Shown piece by piece: positions 42,524-50,227 of a stretch of 64,000 bases of DNA. Position 1 is the stretch's first letter. Every line of letters starts with the position of its first letter. The stretch comes from Bradyrhizobium elkanii WSM2783 (GTDB lineage: Bacteria; Pseudomonadota; Alphaproteobacteria; Rhizobiales; Xanthobacteraceae). The position numbers and the translations under genes were made by a program. The stretch covers positions 62,001 to 126,000 of the forward strand of contig NZ_AXAP01000008.1 in the NCBI RefSeq assembly GCF_000472865.1, read 5' to 3'. The notes under the pieces are model-generated. The model was not told the DNA's origin. It saw only the letters and a program-made list of their open reading frames with translations, and ran no database searches.

Positions 42524-43261
42524 ATGCCGGGAGGGCGCTTGCAGCGGGCTCTCGTGACCGGCGGCGCGAGGGGTATCGGGGCGGCCATCTGTCGTCGCTT
42601 CGCCGCCGACGGCTTCGCAGTCACGCTCTGTGACCTTGACGCGGAAAGCGCCGGGGTGGTCGCCGGCGGGATTGGCGCCGATTTCGAGGCGATCGACGCG
42701 ACGGACAGTACCGCCGTTGCGCGCTTCGTTGCCAAGAGAGGTCCGTTCGAGGTGTTGGTCAACAATGTCGGTGTCGATCAGCACGCCTTCTTCACCGAAA
42801 CCGGCCCGCAAGATTGGCGCCGCCTGATCGCGGTGAACTTGGAAGCCACATTCGCCTTCACCGTCGGTGTCCTGCCGGCGATGCAACGGGCGGGTTATGG
42901 CCGTGTCATCAACATCGCGTCGGAAGCCGGGCGGCTCGGTTCGAAGGGCGGGGCGGTCTATGCAGCCGCCAAGGCCGGGGTGATCGGATTCACCCGGTCG
43001 ATTGCGAGGGAGAACGCCCGGTACGGCATCACAGTGAATGCCGTTCTGCCGGGACCAATCCGTACTCCGATGGTCGAGGAGGCGATCGCGCAGTTCGGTG
43101 ACAAGCTGCGACGCGACATGGCAAGCCTGACGCTGCTGAGGCGTCTCGGCGAACCGGATGAGGTCGCGGCGGCGGTATCCTTCTTTGCTTCGCCGTCCGC
43201 ATCGTTCGTGACCGGTGAGGTGTTGGGCGTGTCCGGCGGCATGGGGTGTGGTGTCTGCTGA
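42524..43261 (+). CDS. Short-chain dehydrogenase/reductase, possible dihydrodiol or hydroxyacyl-CoA dehydrogenase
   Basis: 245 aa. TGGARGIGAAI near residue 12, NNVGVDQ, and YAAAKAGVIGFTRSIA with the catalytic Tyr/Lys; C-terminal VTGEVLGVSGGMG. An Asp after beta-2 (LCDLD) favours NAD. It starts 7 bp after the crotonase gene and closes the operon from 39874. Either diol rearomatisation after the dioxygenase or 3-hydroxyacyl-CoA oxidation after the crotonase would fit. Confidence 0.87.
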   Translation: MPGGRLQRALVTGGARGIGAAICRRFAADGFAVTLCDLDAESAGVVAGGIGADFEAIDATDSTAVARFVAKRGPFEVLVNNVGVDQHAFFTETGPQDWRRLIAVNLEATFAFTVGVLPAMQRAGYGRVINIASEAGRLGSKGGAVYAAAKAGVIGFTRSIARENARYGITVNAVLPGPIRTPMVEEAIAQFGDKLRRDMASLTLLRRLGEPDEVAAAVSFFASPSASFVTGEVLGVSGGMGCGVC

Positions 43262-43284
43262 GCCGGAGGGCCGCGCGGAACGGA

Positions 43285-44181
43285 TCAGCGGCCGCTCGTT
43301 CGCTCTATAACGAAGCGACCGAGTTCGGTCAGCGATTCGTGGCTCTGCCGTAACTCACCAAACATCTGAAAATGATGGAACATGTGGTCCCATACGCGCA
43401 CCTTCACGTCCACGCCGCTCTGCCGCGCCCGCGCCGCCAGTAGAAAGGCATCGTCGAGCGTGATGTCGTGGTCGCCGGCGTGGATCAGGATCGGTGGCAG
43501 GCCGGCAAGGTCGGCATCGACCGGTGAGGCTGATGGTGCTGATACGTTGCCGTTACGGCCGAGATAGGCGCGGGCCATTGCAGCGAGTTGCGCTGGTTTT
43601 GAAAAGACATCGAGGGCGGCCCGGCTCGCATAGCTGGCACCACGCATGGTCAGATCGAGCCAGGGCGAGATCAGCGCCAGGCCGGACGGAAGCGGCAGGC
43701 TCATATCACGTGCGCGGAGCGCGATGTTCATGGCGAGCGCAGCGCCGGCGGAATCGCCGGCGACGACAATGCGCGACGACGGCAGGCCCTGGCCGAGCAG
43801 CCAGAGATAGGCTGAGATCGCATCCTCGGCCGCTGCGGGATATTTGTGTTCGGGGGCGAGCCGGTAATTGAAGCCGAGCACGCGTGCGTCGCTGGCGCGC
43901 GCAAGGCGCACCATCAAGCTGCTGTGGGAGCGGAGCGAGCCGACCTGGAAACCGCCGCCATGGCAGAACAGCACGACGCGGTCTGTGCAGCTTCCGGGTG
44001 GCGTGATCCACGCGGCCGCCATCGGTCCGATATGGATCGCCTCACCCAAGGTTTCGGAACCGTCGGCAAAGAGGGCATCAAAGCTCTCCCGAATGGAGGT
44101 CAGCGAGGCGGCCACACGCCATGAAGCGACCGCCGCCACGATACGGCTCTTGATGGCTTCGAGATCATCCCTGTCGTTCAT
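43285..44181 (-). CDS. Alpha/beta hydrolase of the hormone-sensitive-lipase family (esterase)
   Basis: 298 aa from the ATG at 44181. HSL-family features: oxyanion loop FCHGGGFQVGS, nucleophile elbow VAGDSAGAALAMN, Asp in AGDHDITLDD and His in WDHMFHHFQMFG. Cytoplasmic carboxylesterase, perhaps hydrolysing an ester or lactone form of the substrate. It diverges from the reductase gene at 44271, with TetR-type site B (44226-44245) between them, and so probably belongs to the same regulon. Confidence 0.9.
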   Translation of the reverse strand: MNDRDDLEAIKSRIVAAVASWRVAASLTSIRESFDALFADGSETLGEAIHIGPMAAAWITPPGSCTDRVVLFCHGGGFQVGSLRSHSSLMVRLARASDARVLGFNYRLAPEHKYPAAAEDAISAYLWLLGQGLPSSRIVVAGDSAGAALAMNIALRARDMSLPLPSGLALISPWLDLTMRGASYASRAALDVFSKPAQLAAMARAYLGRNGNVSAPSASPVDADLAGLPPILIHAGDHDITLDDAFLLAARARQSGVDVKVRVWDHMFHHFQMFGELRQSHESLTELGRFVIERTSGR

Positions 44182-44225
44182 GCAACCACCAATCGTCTGC
44201 TTGCAATCCAAGAAAGCACAATACA

Positions 44226-44245
44226 TAGTTCGAACGTTCGATCTA
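44226..44245. promoter_or_regulatory. TetR operator site B, esterase/reductase divergent gap
   Basis: TAGTTCGAACGTTCGATCTA: 18 of 20 bases equal site A. The inner TTCGAACGTTCGA is nearly perfectly symmetric. It can control both the esterase (start 44181) and the reductase (start 44271). A TATAAAT lies at its right end (44244-44250). Confidence 0.65.
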
Positions 44246-44270
44246 TAAATAAACGATAGGACCTCGGGCC

Positions 44271-45470
44271 ATGGAGGAACATGTTGCGGTGGTGGGGGGC
44301 GGGCAGGCCGCTGCCGCCCTGGCAATCCGGCTGCGCACTAAGGGGTTTCGAGGCAGGATCACGATTTATGGTGATGAGCCCTGGGCCCCGTATCAGCGTC
44401 CGCCGTTGTCGAAGAAGTATCTCAGCGGAGAGTGGGAAAGGGAGCGGTTGCTGCTTCGTTCGCCATCCTATTGGAGCGACAATGACATCGACATCCGTGC
44501 TGGGCGCGCGGTGACGTCACTCGACCCGGTGCGCCGGACGCTCGGGCGCGGCGACGATTCGGTCGGCTGGACGAAGCTCGCATTGACCACTGGCGCTTCG
44601 CCGCGGCCGTTACCATCCTGGCTCAGCAATTTGGAAAACGTTTGCGAGCTCCGCTCGCTGCACGATGCCGAGCGCATGCAGCGCCACTTCAGGAAAGGCC
44701 GCAGGCTGTTGGTGATCGGAGGTGGCTTCGTCGGACTGGAGACGGCCGCCGTCGCTGCAGAAGCAGGCCTTCGTGTCACAGTTGTCGAAAGTGCTGCCCG
44801 CATCCTGGAACGCGCCGTCTGCCCGGCAACATCAGAATACTTCCGCCGGCTTCATTACGCCAAGGGCGTTCGTATCGTCGAGGGATGTGCGGTGAGACGG
44901 GTGGTCGGCGGCCCCGTGCGCGAAGCGGAGTTGACCTCCGGTGAGCGCCTTGAAACCGATCTGGTGCTTGTCGGCATCGGCGTTCTGCCCAATGCGGAGC
45001 TCGCCGCGCGTGCAGGTATCGAGACGAGAGACGGCATCCTGGTGGATGAGCACGGCCGTACCTCGGCTGCGGATGTGTGGGCGGCGGGGGATTGCGCGCG
45101 GTTTCCGCTATGCGGCGAACTGATCCGCCTCGAGAGCGTTCAGAACGCTATCGAACAGGCTGAAGCGGTCGCCGATGACATGCTAGGCGAGGCCGCGCCT
45201 TACGCACCGGTGCCCTGGTTCTGGTCCGACCAGTATGATGCCAAGCTGCAGATTGCCGGCTGGAATCGCGGCTATACCGAGGTCGTTGCATGCGACACGG
45301 ATCGTGGCGTGTCCAACTGGTATTACCGGGAAGGGCGCCTAGTCGCGGTGGATTCGATCAACGACGCCCGTACCTTCATGGTGGCGAAGAAGCTGCTGTC
45401 GCAAGGGATCAACGTCGATCCGTCGAAGCTTACCGATCAAGCGTTTGATCCCCGCAGTCTGCTCCCGTGA
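44271..45470 (+). CDS. FAD-dependent ferredoxin--NAD(+) reductase
   Basis: 399 aa. VAVVGGGQAAAALAIRL at the N-terminus (FAD), RRLLVIGGGFVGLETAAV (NAD), DVWAAGDCARF (FAD), and a C-terminal PWFWSDQYDAKLQIAG typical of BphA4/CamA-type reductases. It is a paralogue of the reductase at 4755 and presumably the electron source for the alpha/beta dioxygenase at 39874-41656, through a ferredoxin not encoded nearby. Confidence 0.92.
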   Translation: MEEHVAVVGGGQAAAALAIRLRTKGFRGRITIYGDEPWAPYQRPPLSKKYLSGEWERERLLLRSPSYWSDNDIDIRAGRAVTSLDPVRRTLGRGDDSVGWTKLALTTGASPRPLPSWLSNLENVCELRSLHDAERMQRHFRKGRRLLVIGGGFVGLETAAVAAEAGLRVTVVESAARILERAVCPATSEYFRRLHYAKGVRIVEGCAVRRVVGGPVREAELTSGERLETDLVLVGIGVLPNAELAARAGIETRDGILVDEHGRTSAADVWAAGDCARFPLCGELIRLESVQNAIEQAEAVADDMLGEAAPYAPVPWFWSDQYDAKLQIAGWNRGYTEVVACDTDRGVSNWYYREGRLVAVDSINDARTFMVAKKLLSQGINVDPSKLTDQAFDPRSLLP

Positions 45471-45491
45471 AGGCGCGAGGCCCGGGTGAGA

Positions 45492-46094
45492 TCAGAATAC
45501 TCTCGAATTCCTGTAGCCATCGAGGAAGAGGCTGACGCAGCGGTCGGCAAGATCAGCAGGCATCATGCGGCCGTCCGGCTTGAACCAGGTATATGTCCAG
45601 TTGATCATGCCAAAGAACAGCATCGCATCGACATGGGCGCTCGCCTCGTCCTTCGCTCGCTCCGGGCGGATTTTCGCCAGCATGTCGGTGACGATCGAGA
45701 TCAGCTGGCGCTGTTTCTTAATGACGTCCTTTCTCACGTTGTTGGGCAGGAACTCCATGCAGGTCAGCATCACCACGTGCTTGTCACGGGAGACGGAATA
45801 GATCTGGAGGAAAAACCTGATCAGTTTCTGGAAACAGGCGATCTCATCCTCGCGTCCCGAAAGGATGTCGTCGCAGCCGGCCAGCAGCTTGTCGACATGT
45901 TCCGTCAGCATGAAGACGAGGATAGCTTCTTTCGATTCGAAGTAGTGGTAGAGGCGGGATTTAGAGCAGTCGCACGCGGCGGCGATATCGCCGATCGATG
46001 TCGCCGCATAGCCGCGGTTTGCAAACAGCCCAGCTGCCTGCTTGATGATCGAAGCCTGGATGGAGTCGTAGTCAGGGGAGCGAGGTCGTGTCAC
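45492..46094 (-). CDS. TetR/AcrR family regulator, probable master of the local regulon
   Basis: 200 aa. N-terminal helix-turn-helix: IIKQAAGLFANRGYAATSIGDIAAACDCSKSRLYHYFESKEAIL; the remainder is a helical effector domain resembling regulators of acyl-CoA-type ligands (PaaR/FadR-like TetRs). The operator-like site C lies 17 bp upstream of its start (46111-46130), indicating autoregulation. The same motif recurs at three catabolic promoters within 8 kb on both sides. The inducer is probably an arylacyl-CoA or the imported acid, by analogy with PaaR; this is inferred. Confidence 0.9.
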   Translation of the reverse strand: MTRPRSPDYDSIQASIIKQAAGLFANRGYAATSIGDIAAACDCSKSRLYHYFESKEAILVFMLTEHVDKLLAGCDDILSGREDEIACFQKLIRFFLQIYSVSRDKHVVMLTCMEFLPNNVRKDVIKKQRQLISIVTDMLAKIRPERAKDEASAHVDAMLFFGMINWTYTWFKPDGRMMPADLADRCVSLFLDGYRNSRVF

Positions 46095-46110
46095 AGGTGT
46101 CCTGAAATAA

Positions 46111-46130
46111 TCGTCCGAACGATCGGACTA
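46111..46130. promoter_or_regulatory. TetR operator site C, upstream of the TetR gene
   Basis: TCGTCCGAACGATCGGACTA, 17 bp upstream of the TetR start. The core TCCGAACGATCGGA is symmetric apart from its central bases. Shares the CCGAACGNTCGG core with sites A, B and D. Confidence 0.65.
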
Positions 46131-46204
46131 TACCGCCCGGTGGCTGACTTGGCAATTTTGCGACCGGTTTGACGCCGCCTCGTCACCGTCCAGGCGTGGC
46201 AGCG

Positions 46205-46442
46205 ATCAGTGGCAGATGGGGTGGTGCCGAGATAGCGGACATGCTCGGCTGAGATATCGCTCAGGCGCGCGGTGCCGAGCAGTGTCATGGCGCGCTCCAG
46301 CTCGGTCCCGAGGATCGAGATGACATGGGCGATGCCGGCTTCGCCGGCGGCGCCGGCACCGTACAGCGTGTTGCGTCCCATCAGGACCGCGTTCGCGCTG
46401 AGCGCGCGCGGTTGATGATGTCCGTCCCGCGCCGGAATCCGC
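46205..46442 (-). pseudogene. C-terminal remnant of an FMN-dependent alpha-hydroxyacid dehydrogenase
   Basis: Read on the minus strand, pieces of the conserved C-terminus of lactate/mandelate dehydrogenases are recoverable in three frames: DSG, then RRGTDIINRA, then LSANAVLMGRNTLYGAGAAGEAGIAHVISILGTELERAMTLLGTARLSDI. The catalytic N-terminal two thirds is gone. An intact-looking short frame across the end (from the ATG at 46381) is therefore not a real gene. Lying between the regulator and the PaaK-like ligase gene, it suggests an ancestral 2-hydroxyacid oxidation step here, now perhaps taken over by the FAD-linked oxidase at 52757. Confidence 0.72.
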
Positions 46443-46470
46443 TACATGTCTGAAGGCCGCCGCCCTCCTG

Positions 46471-47793
46471 TCAGGCGCGCTCGGCACGATGCAGCACCCG
46501 TGTCGCCTTGGCTTCGTAGCGCGGCAAGGTTCCTTCCTGGAGACACTCGACGTCAACGCCCATGCCGAGACGGGCGCGCACCTCGCGCTTGATATCCGCA
46601 ACGATCAGTTCGGCGGGGCGGCCGGCCGTATGTTGCGCCTCGACAGCGATGCACATCGTTCCGATCGTGATGCGCTCCTTGTCGACATAGATCTGCCAGG
46701 CCTCTTTCACTGTTCCTGGCGTCGCGGCGATGATGTCTTCGATCTGCGAGGGGAAGACGATGACCCCCTTGACTTTAATCATGTCGTCGCTGCGGCCAAT
46801 GATGCGCCCGATCTTGCGCATGCCCCTTCGCCCGGAGCGACAGTCGAAGGGCGAGGTCGACAGCCGCACCAGGTCGCGCGTGCGCCAACGCACGACCGGC
46901 GAGGCTTCGCGACACAGCGTCGTGATGACAATCTCGCCGACCTCGCCAGGGGCAACGGGGCGAAGCGTCACCGGATCAAGGATCTCGGTGATGATCGTAT
47001 CTTCGTTGATGAGCTGCAGCTCGTCCTCGTCATGGGTGAAGGGGGTGGAAATCGCCAGCACCGGGCCGCCGGCTTCGGTTGTGCCGTAGATGTTCTGGCT
47101 CACGAAGCCTTCCGGCATTTCCGCTTCCAGCTGGTTGCGGAATTCGGCAGATACTGATTGTCCGCCAAGAATGGCGAGCTTCATCGTCCACTCCGTCTTG
47201 GGATCGATGCCCATCTGCTTGGCGGTGGTGACTAGCGACATCAGCCAAAGTGGTGACATCGAGGCGACGTCGTAGCTGTGGTCGCGCAGCCATTTCACCA
47301 CGAGTTCGCCGCGACCGGGCCCGATCGGAAACGTGGTGCAGTCGAGCGCCGCGAAACCTACATCGAGTGCCGGTCCTCCGATCCAGAGACCGTAGCCATA
47401 GCCCTGATAGGCGCGCTGGCCGCGCTGCACGCCAGCGGCCGTCAGGATCCGTGCCATCTGATAGGGCAGGAGCTGACCATAGTCGTGCTCCGTCATGCCG
47501 AATAGGACCGGCAGCCCGGTCGTCCCTGAGGTTGCCGTGAATCTCCGCACCGAGTCCATCGGCGTGGCCAGGAACGGGAATGGATAGCGGCTGTGCAGGG
47601 CGGACTTGTCGAGCAGCGGCGCATGCTCGAGCCCGTCCGCGGCGGCGAGGTCCGAGGGCTTCATGCCGGCGGCCGCGAAATGCGCGACCCAGTCCGGCCG
47701 CTCGCCGAGGCGTCGGCCAAGCTTGCTCAGTCGCTCCTGCTGAAGGCGGCAGATGGCCGGATAGTCTAGGCATTCGATATCGGGGTGAAGCAT
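46471..47793 (-). CDS. Phenylacetate--CoA ligase (PaaK) family protein
   Basis: 440 aa from an ATG with AGGAGGAACC upstream. PaaK-type features: FTATSGTTGLPVLFG (P-loop), YGTTEAGGP, WRTRDLVRLS, and GRSDDMIKVKGVIVFPSQIEDII in the C-terminal domain. It forms an arylacyl-CoA from an aromatic acid with ATP. No paaABCDE epoxidase genes are present, so the CoA ester is handled differently, perhaps by the dioxygenase/crotonase set at 39874. Its promoter region carries TetR site D (47864-47883), shared with the divergent transporter operon. Confidence 0.88.
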   Translation of the reverse strand: MLHPDIECLDYPAICRLQQERLSKLGRRLGERPDWVAHFAAAGMKPSDLAAADGLEHAPLLDKSALHSRYPFPFLATPMDSVRRFTATSGTTGLPVLFGMTEHDYGQLLPYQMARILTAAGVQRGQRAYQGYGYGLWIGGPALDVGFAALDCTTFPIGPGRGELVVKWLRDHSYDVASMSPLWLMSLVTTAKQMGIDPKTEWTMKLAILGGQSVSAEFRNQLEAEMPEGFVSQNIYGTTEAGGPVLAISTPFTHDEDELQLINEDTIITEILDPVTLRPVAPGEVGEIVITTLCREASPVVRWRTRDLVRLSTSPFDCRSGRRGMRKIGRIIGRSDDMIKVKGVIVFPSQIEDIIAATPGTVKEAWQIYVDKERITIGTMCIAVEAQHTAGRPAELIVADIKREVRARLGMGVDVECLQEGTLPRYEAKATRVLHRAERA

Positions 47794-47863
47794 CCCGGGT
47801 TCCTCCTGCGAATTCATCCCTGGCGACCGTGTGTTGGGAAACCACGGTAATTTTTCTCTTTCT

Positions 47864-47883
47864 TAGACCGAACGTTTGGTCTA
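47864..47883. promoter_or_regulatory. TetR operator site D, ligase/transporter divergent gap
   Basis: TAGACCGAACGTTTGGTCTA, the most symmetric of the four sites (arms TAGACC and GGTCTA perfect). It lies 71 bp upstream of the PaaK-like gene start (47793) and 100 bp upstream of the substrate-binding-protein gene (47983). Confidence 0.7.
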
Positions 47884-47982
47884 AGTAAAGGACCAACAAG
47901 ATATGCGAGCCACCGAAAGGATGGCCGTCAAGGGAACCAGCCGGTCGAACCGGCGGAGGAAACAACGTTCAAGGAGGTCGAA

Positions 47983-49125
47983 TTGAACAAGCTGATCGTT
48001 GCACTTGTTGCGGCTGTATCGTGGGCCGCACCTGCGCTGGCCGAGGTCAGGATTGGAATCATCGTGTCCGCCACGGGACCGGCGGCATCCGTCGGAGTGA
48101 CGCAACAGCGGACGGTAAGTGTTCTGCCGCCGAAACTCGGCGGCCAGGATGTCCGCTACATTCTGATGGACGATGCGTCGGACACCTCGACGTCAGTCAC
48201 GGTCGCCCGCAAACTGATTGCGGAGGACCGCGTTGACGTCATCGTCGGTCCGAGCCTGACCCCGAATTCGCTCGCGCTGCTAGATATCGTCGCTGAGACC
48301 GGGACGCCGATGATCAGCCTGGCCGGATCGGCCTTGATCGTCGAGCCGCCGGTCGACCGGCGGCGCTGGGTGTTCAAGACCCCGCAGAGCGATGCCCAGA
48401 TGGCGTCCATTGTGCTCGATCATATGAAGCGTCGGAGCATCAAGTCGCTAGCGCTGATCGGGTTCAACGATGCGTATGGTGAAGGCTGGATCAAGGTGAT
48501 GACGGCGCTGGCCGAGGCGGCCGGCATCAAGGTGGTGGGCTCTGAGCGTTACCAGCGAACCGACAGCAGCGTGCTCGGGCAGATTCTGAAGATCACGTCG
48601 CGAAGTCCCGACGCGATCTTTATTGCGGCGTCCGGCACCCCGGCAGCGTTGCCACAGACGACGCTCGCGGATCGGGGTTACAAGGGTGTCGTCTACCAGA
48701 CACACGGTGTCGCCAATAACGACTTCCTGCGTATTGGTGGCAAGAACCTCGAGGGGACGTTCGTGCCGGCGGGACCGGTGCTGGTCGCCGAGCAGCTGCC
48801 GGATAGCCATCCGGCCAAGGCCGCGGCGCTCGATTTCGTCCGCCGTTATGAGGCTATCCCCGGAGCAGGAGCCCGCTCGACCTTTGCGGCCTATCTCTGG
48901 GATGCGCAACTTATCCTCGATAGGGCGATCGCGGCAGCCGCGGTCAAGGCGCAGCCCGGGACAGACGCGTTTCGAATTGCGTTGCGGGATGCGATTGAAG
49001 CGACCAGTGACGTCGCCGGTCCGAACGGCGTCTACAACATGTCGTTCACCGATCACCTCGGTCTCGACGAGCGCTCGCGCGTCATGACACAGATCGTCAA
49101 CGGCGGCTGGCGGCTGGTCCCATGA
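47983..49125 (+). CDS. ABC transporter substrate-binding protein, Liv type
   Basis: 380 aa from a TTG start with AAGGAGG five bases upstream. Short Sec signal (LIVALVAAVSWAAPALAE); mature start VRIGIIVSATGPAASVG. Type 1 periplasmic binding fold. First gene of an operon of transporter, oxidase and oxidoreductase genes that is under TetR site D. The ligand is probably an aromatic hydroxy- or ketoacid, from the enzymes that follow. Confidence 0.9.
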   Translation: MNKLIVALVAAVSWAAPALAEVRIGIIVSATGPAASVGVTQQRTVSVLPPKLGGQDVRYILMDDASDTSTSVTVARKLIAEDRVDVIVGPSLTPNSLALLDIVAETGTPMISLAGSALIVEPPVDRRRWVFKTPQSDAQMASIVLDHMKRRSIKSLALIGFNDAYGEGWIKVMTALAEAAGIKVVGSERYQRTDSSVLGQILKITSRSPDAIFIAASGTPAALPQTTLADRGYKGVVYQTHGVANNDFLRIGGKNLEGTFVPAGPVLVAEQLPDSHPAKAAALDFVRRYEAIPGAGARSTFAAYLWDAQLILDRAIAAAAVKAQPGTDAFRIALRDAIEATSDVAGPNGVYNMSFTDHLGLDERSRVMTQIVNGGWRLVP

Positions 49126-49186
49126 TATCTCGACGTCTTCATTCGATGGCTGTGCCGAGGCGTCAGCCCGACGGCGGAGCCCTGCC

Positions 49187-50227
49187 ATGACTGCGGATAT
49201 TGCGGCGATCCTGCTGCAGGATGGCATCGCCAATGGCGCGATCTACATCCTGCTTGCGACAGTGCTCGTCCTCGTGTTCACGGTGACACGCGTGATCTTC
49301 GTTCCGCAAGGGGATCTGGTCGCCTTTACAGCCCTGACCCTGGCGGCCTTTGATGCCGGGACCATACCAGGCACGGTGTGGATCTTATTGTTCGGGGCCG
49401 CCATCGCGCTGTCACTTGAAATGCTGGAGGCAGTCGCACGGCGCGATCGCGCGCGCTGTGTCCGATCGATCATTCAGTTCGGCGTCGTGCCGGTCGCTGT
49501 TGCGCTGCTGGCTGTTCTGCTGGTCCCGAAGGATGCACCACTCCTGTGGAAGATGGCGGTCACATGCGCACTGGTCACCTGCATCAGTCCGGTGATCTAT
49601 CGGATCGTGTTCCAGCCGATCGCGTCTGCTTCGCCCTTGGTGCTCCTGATTGCGGCGATCGCAACTCATCTGGGAATGAACAGTATCGGCTTGCAGGTGT
49701 TCGGGGCCGAGGGAGTGCGGACGCAAGGTTTCTCCGGTCCGCCGCTTTCGTTCGCCGGACAGTTGATCTCGCAGCAGGTGGCCGGAGTGGTCGCCAGCAG
49801 CATCGTGCTCGTGTTCGTGCTCTACTTGTTCTTTCATCGCTCGTTGCGTGGCCGCGCACTCCTGGCGGCTGCATACAACCGCCGTGGCGCGGAGATCGTC
49901 GGCATCAGCGCGGCTGCGGCCGGGCGCACGGCCTTCATAGTCGCCGGCCTCGTGGGAGCGGTATCGGGTCTGCTGGTGGGCCCGATGACAACGCTCTACT
50001 ATGATTCTGGCTTCATTCTTGGCTTGAAGGGCTTTGTCGGCGCCATCGTGGGCGGGCTCGCGATCTATCCGCTCGCGGCAGCCGGTGCCGTGTTGGTTGG
50101 AGCGGTGGAGTCCTTTGCCTCGTTCTGGGCGAGCGCCTATCGCGATATCATCGTCTTCATGCTGATCATCCCGATCCTGTTCTGGCGCTCGGTGGTCAAT
50201 CCCCACGCGGAGGATGGAATCGAATGA
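49187..50227 (+). CDS. Liv-type ABC transporter permease (LivH-like, enlarged)
   Basis: 346-aa inner-membrane protein. Opening LLQDGIANGAIYILLATVLVLVFTVTRVIFVPQGDLVAFTAL is LivH-like. Compared with the usual 290 aa it has extra sequence of about 50 residues in the first third, with an acidic/basic loop (EAVARRDRARCVRS) and additional membrane segments. It overlaps the next gene by 4 bp. Confidence 0.9.
   Translation: MTADIAAILLQDGIANGAIYILLATVLVLVFTVTRVIFVPQGDLVAFTALTLAAFDAGTIPGTVWILLFGAAIALSLEMLEAVARRDRARCVRSIIQFGVVPVAVALLAVLLVPKDAPLLWKMAVTCALVTCISPVIYRIVFQPIASASPLVLLIAAIATHLGMNSIGLQVFGAEGVRTQGFSGPPLSFAGQLISQQVAGVVASSIVLVFVLYLFFHRSLRGRALLAAAYNRRGAEIVGISAAAAGRTAFIVAGLVGAVSGLLVGPMTTLYYDSGFILGLKGFVGAIVGGLAIYPLAAAGAVLVGAVESFASFWASAYRDIIVFMLIIPILFWRSVVNPHAEDGIE

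Noticed and set aside
46091..46381. A 96-codon open frame starting MGRNTLYGAG, as a functional small gene
   Set aside because: It is only the last part of an alpha-hydroxyacid dehydrogenase. The preceding conserved residues lie in other frames and the tail after LSDI is random, so it is recorded as a pseudogene.
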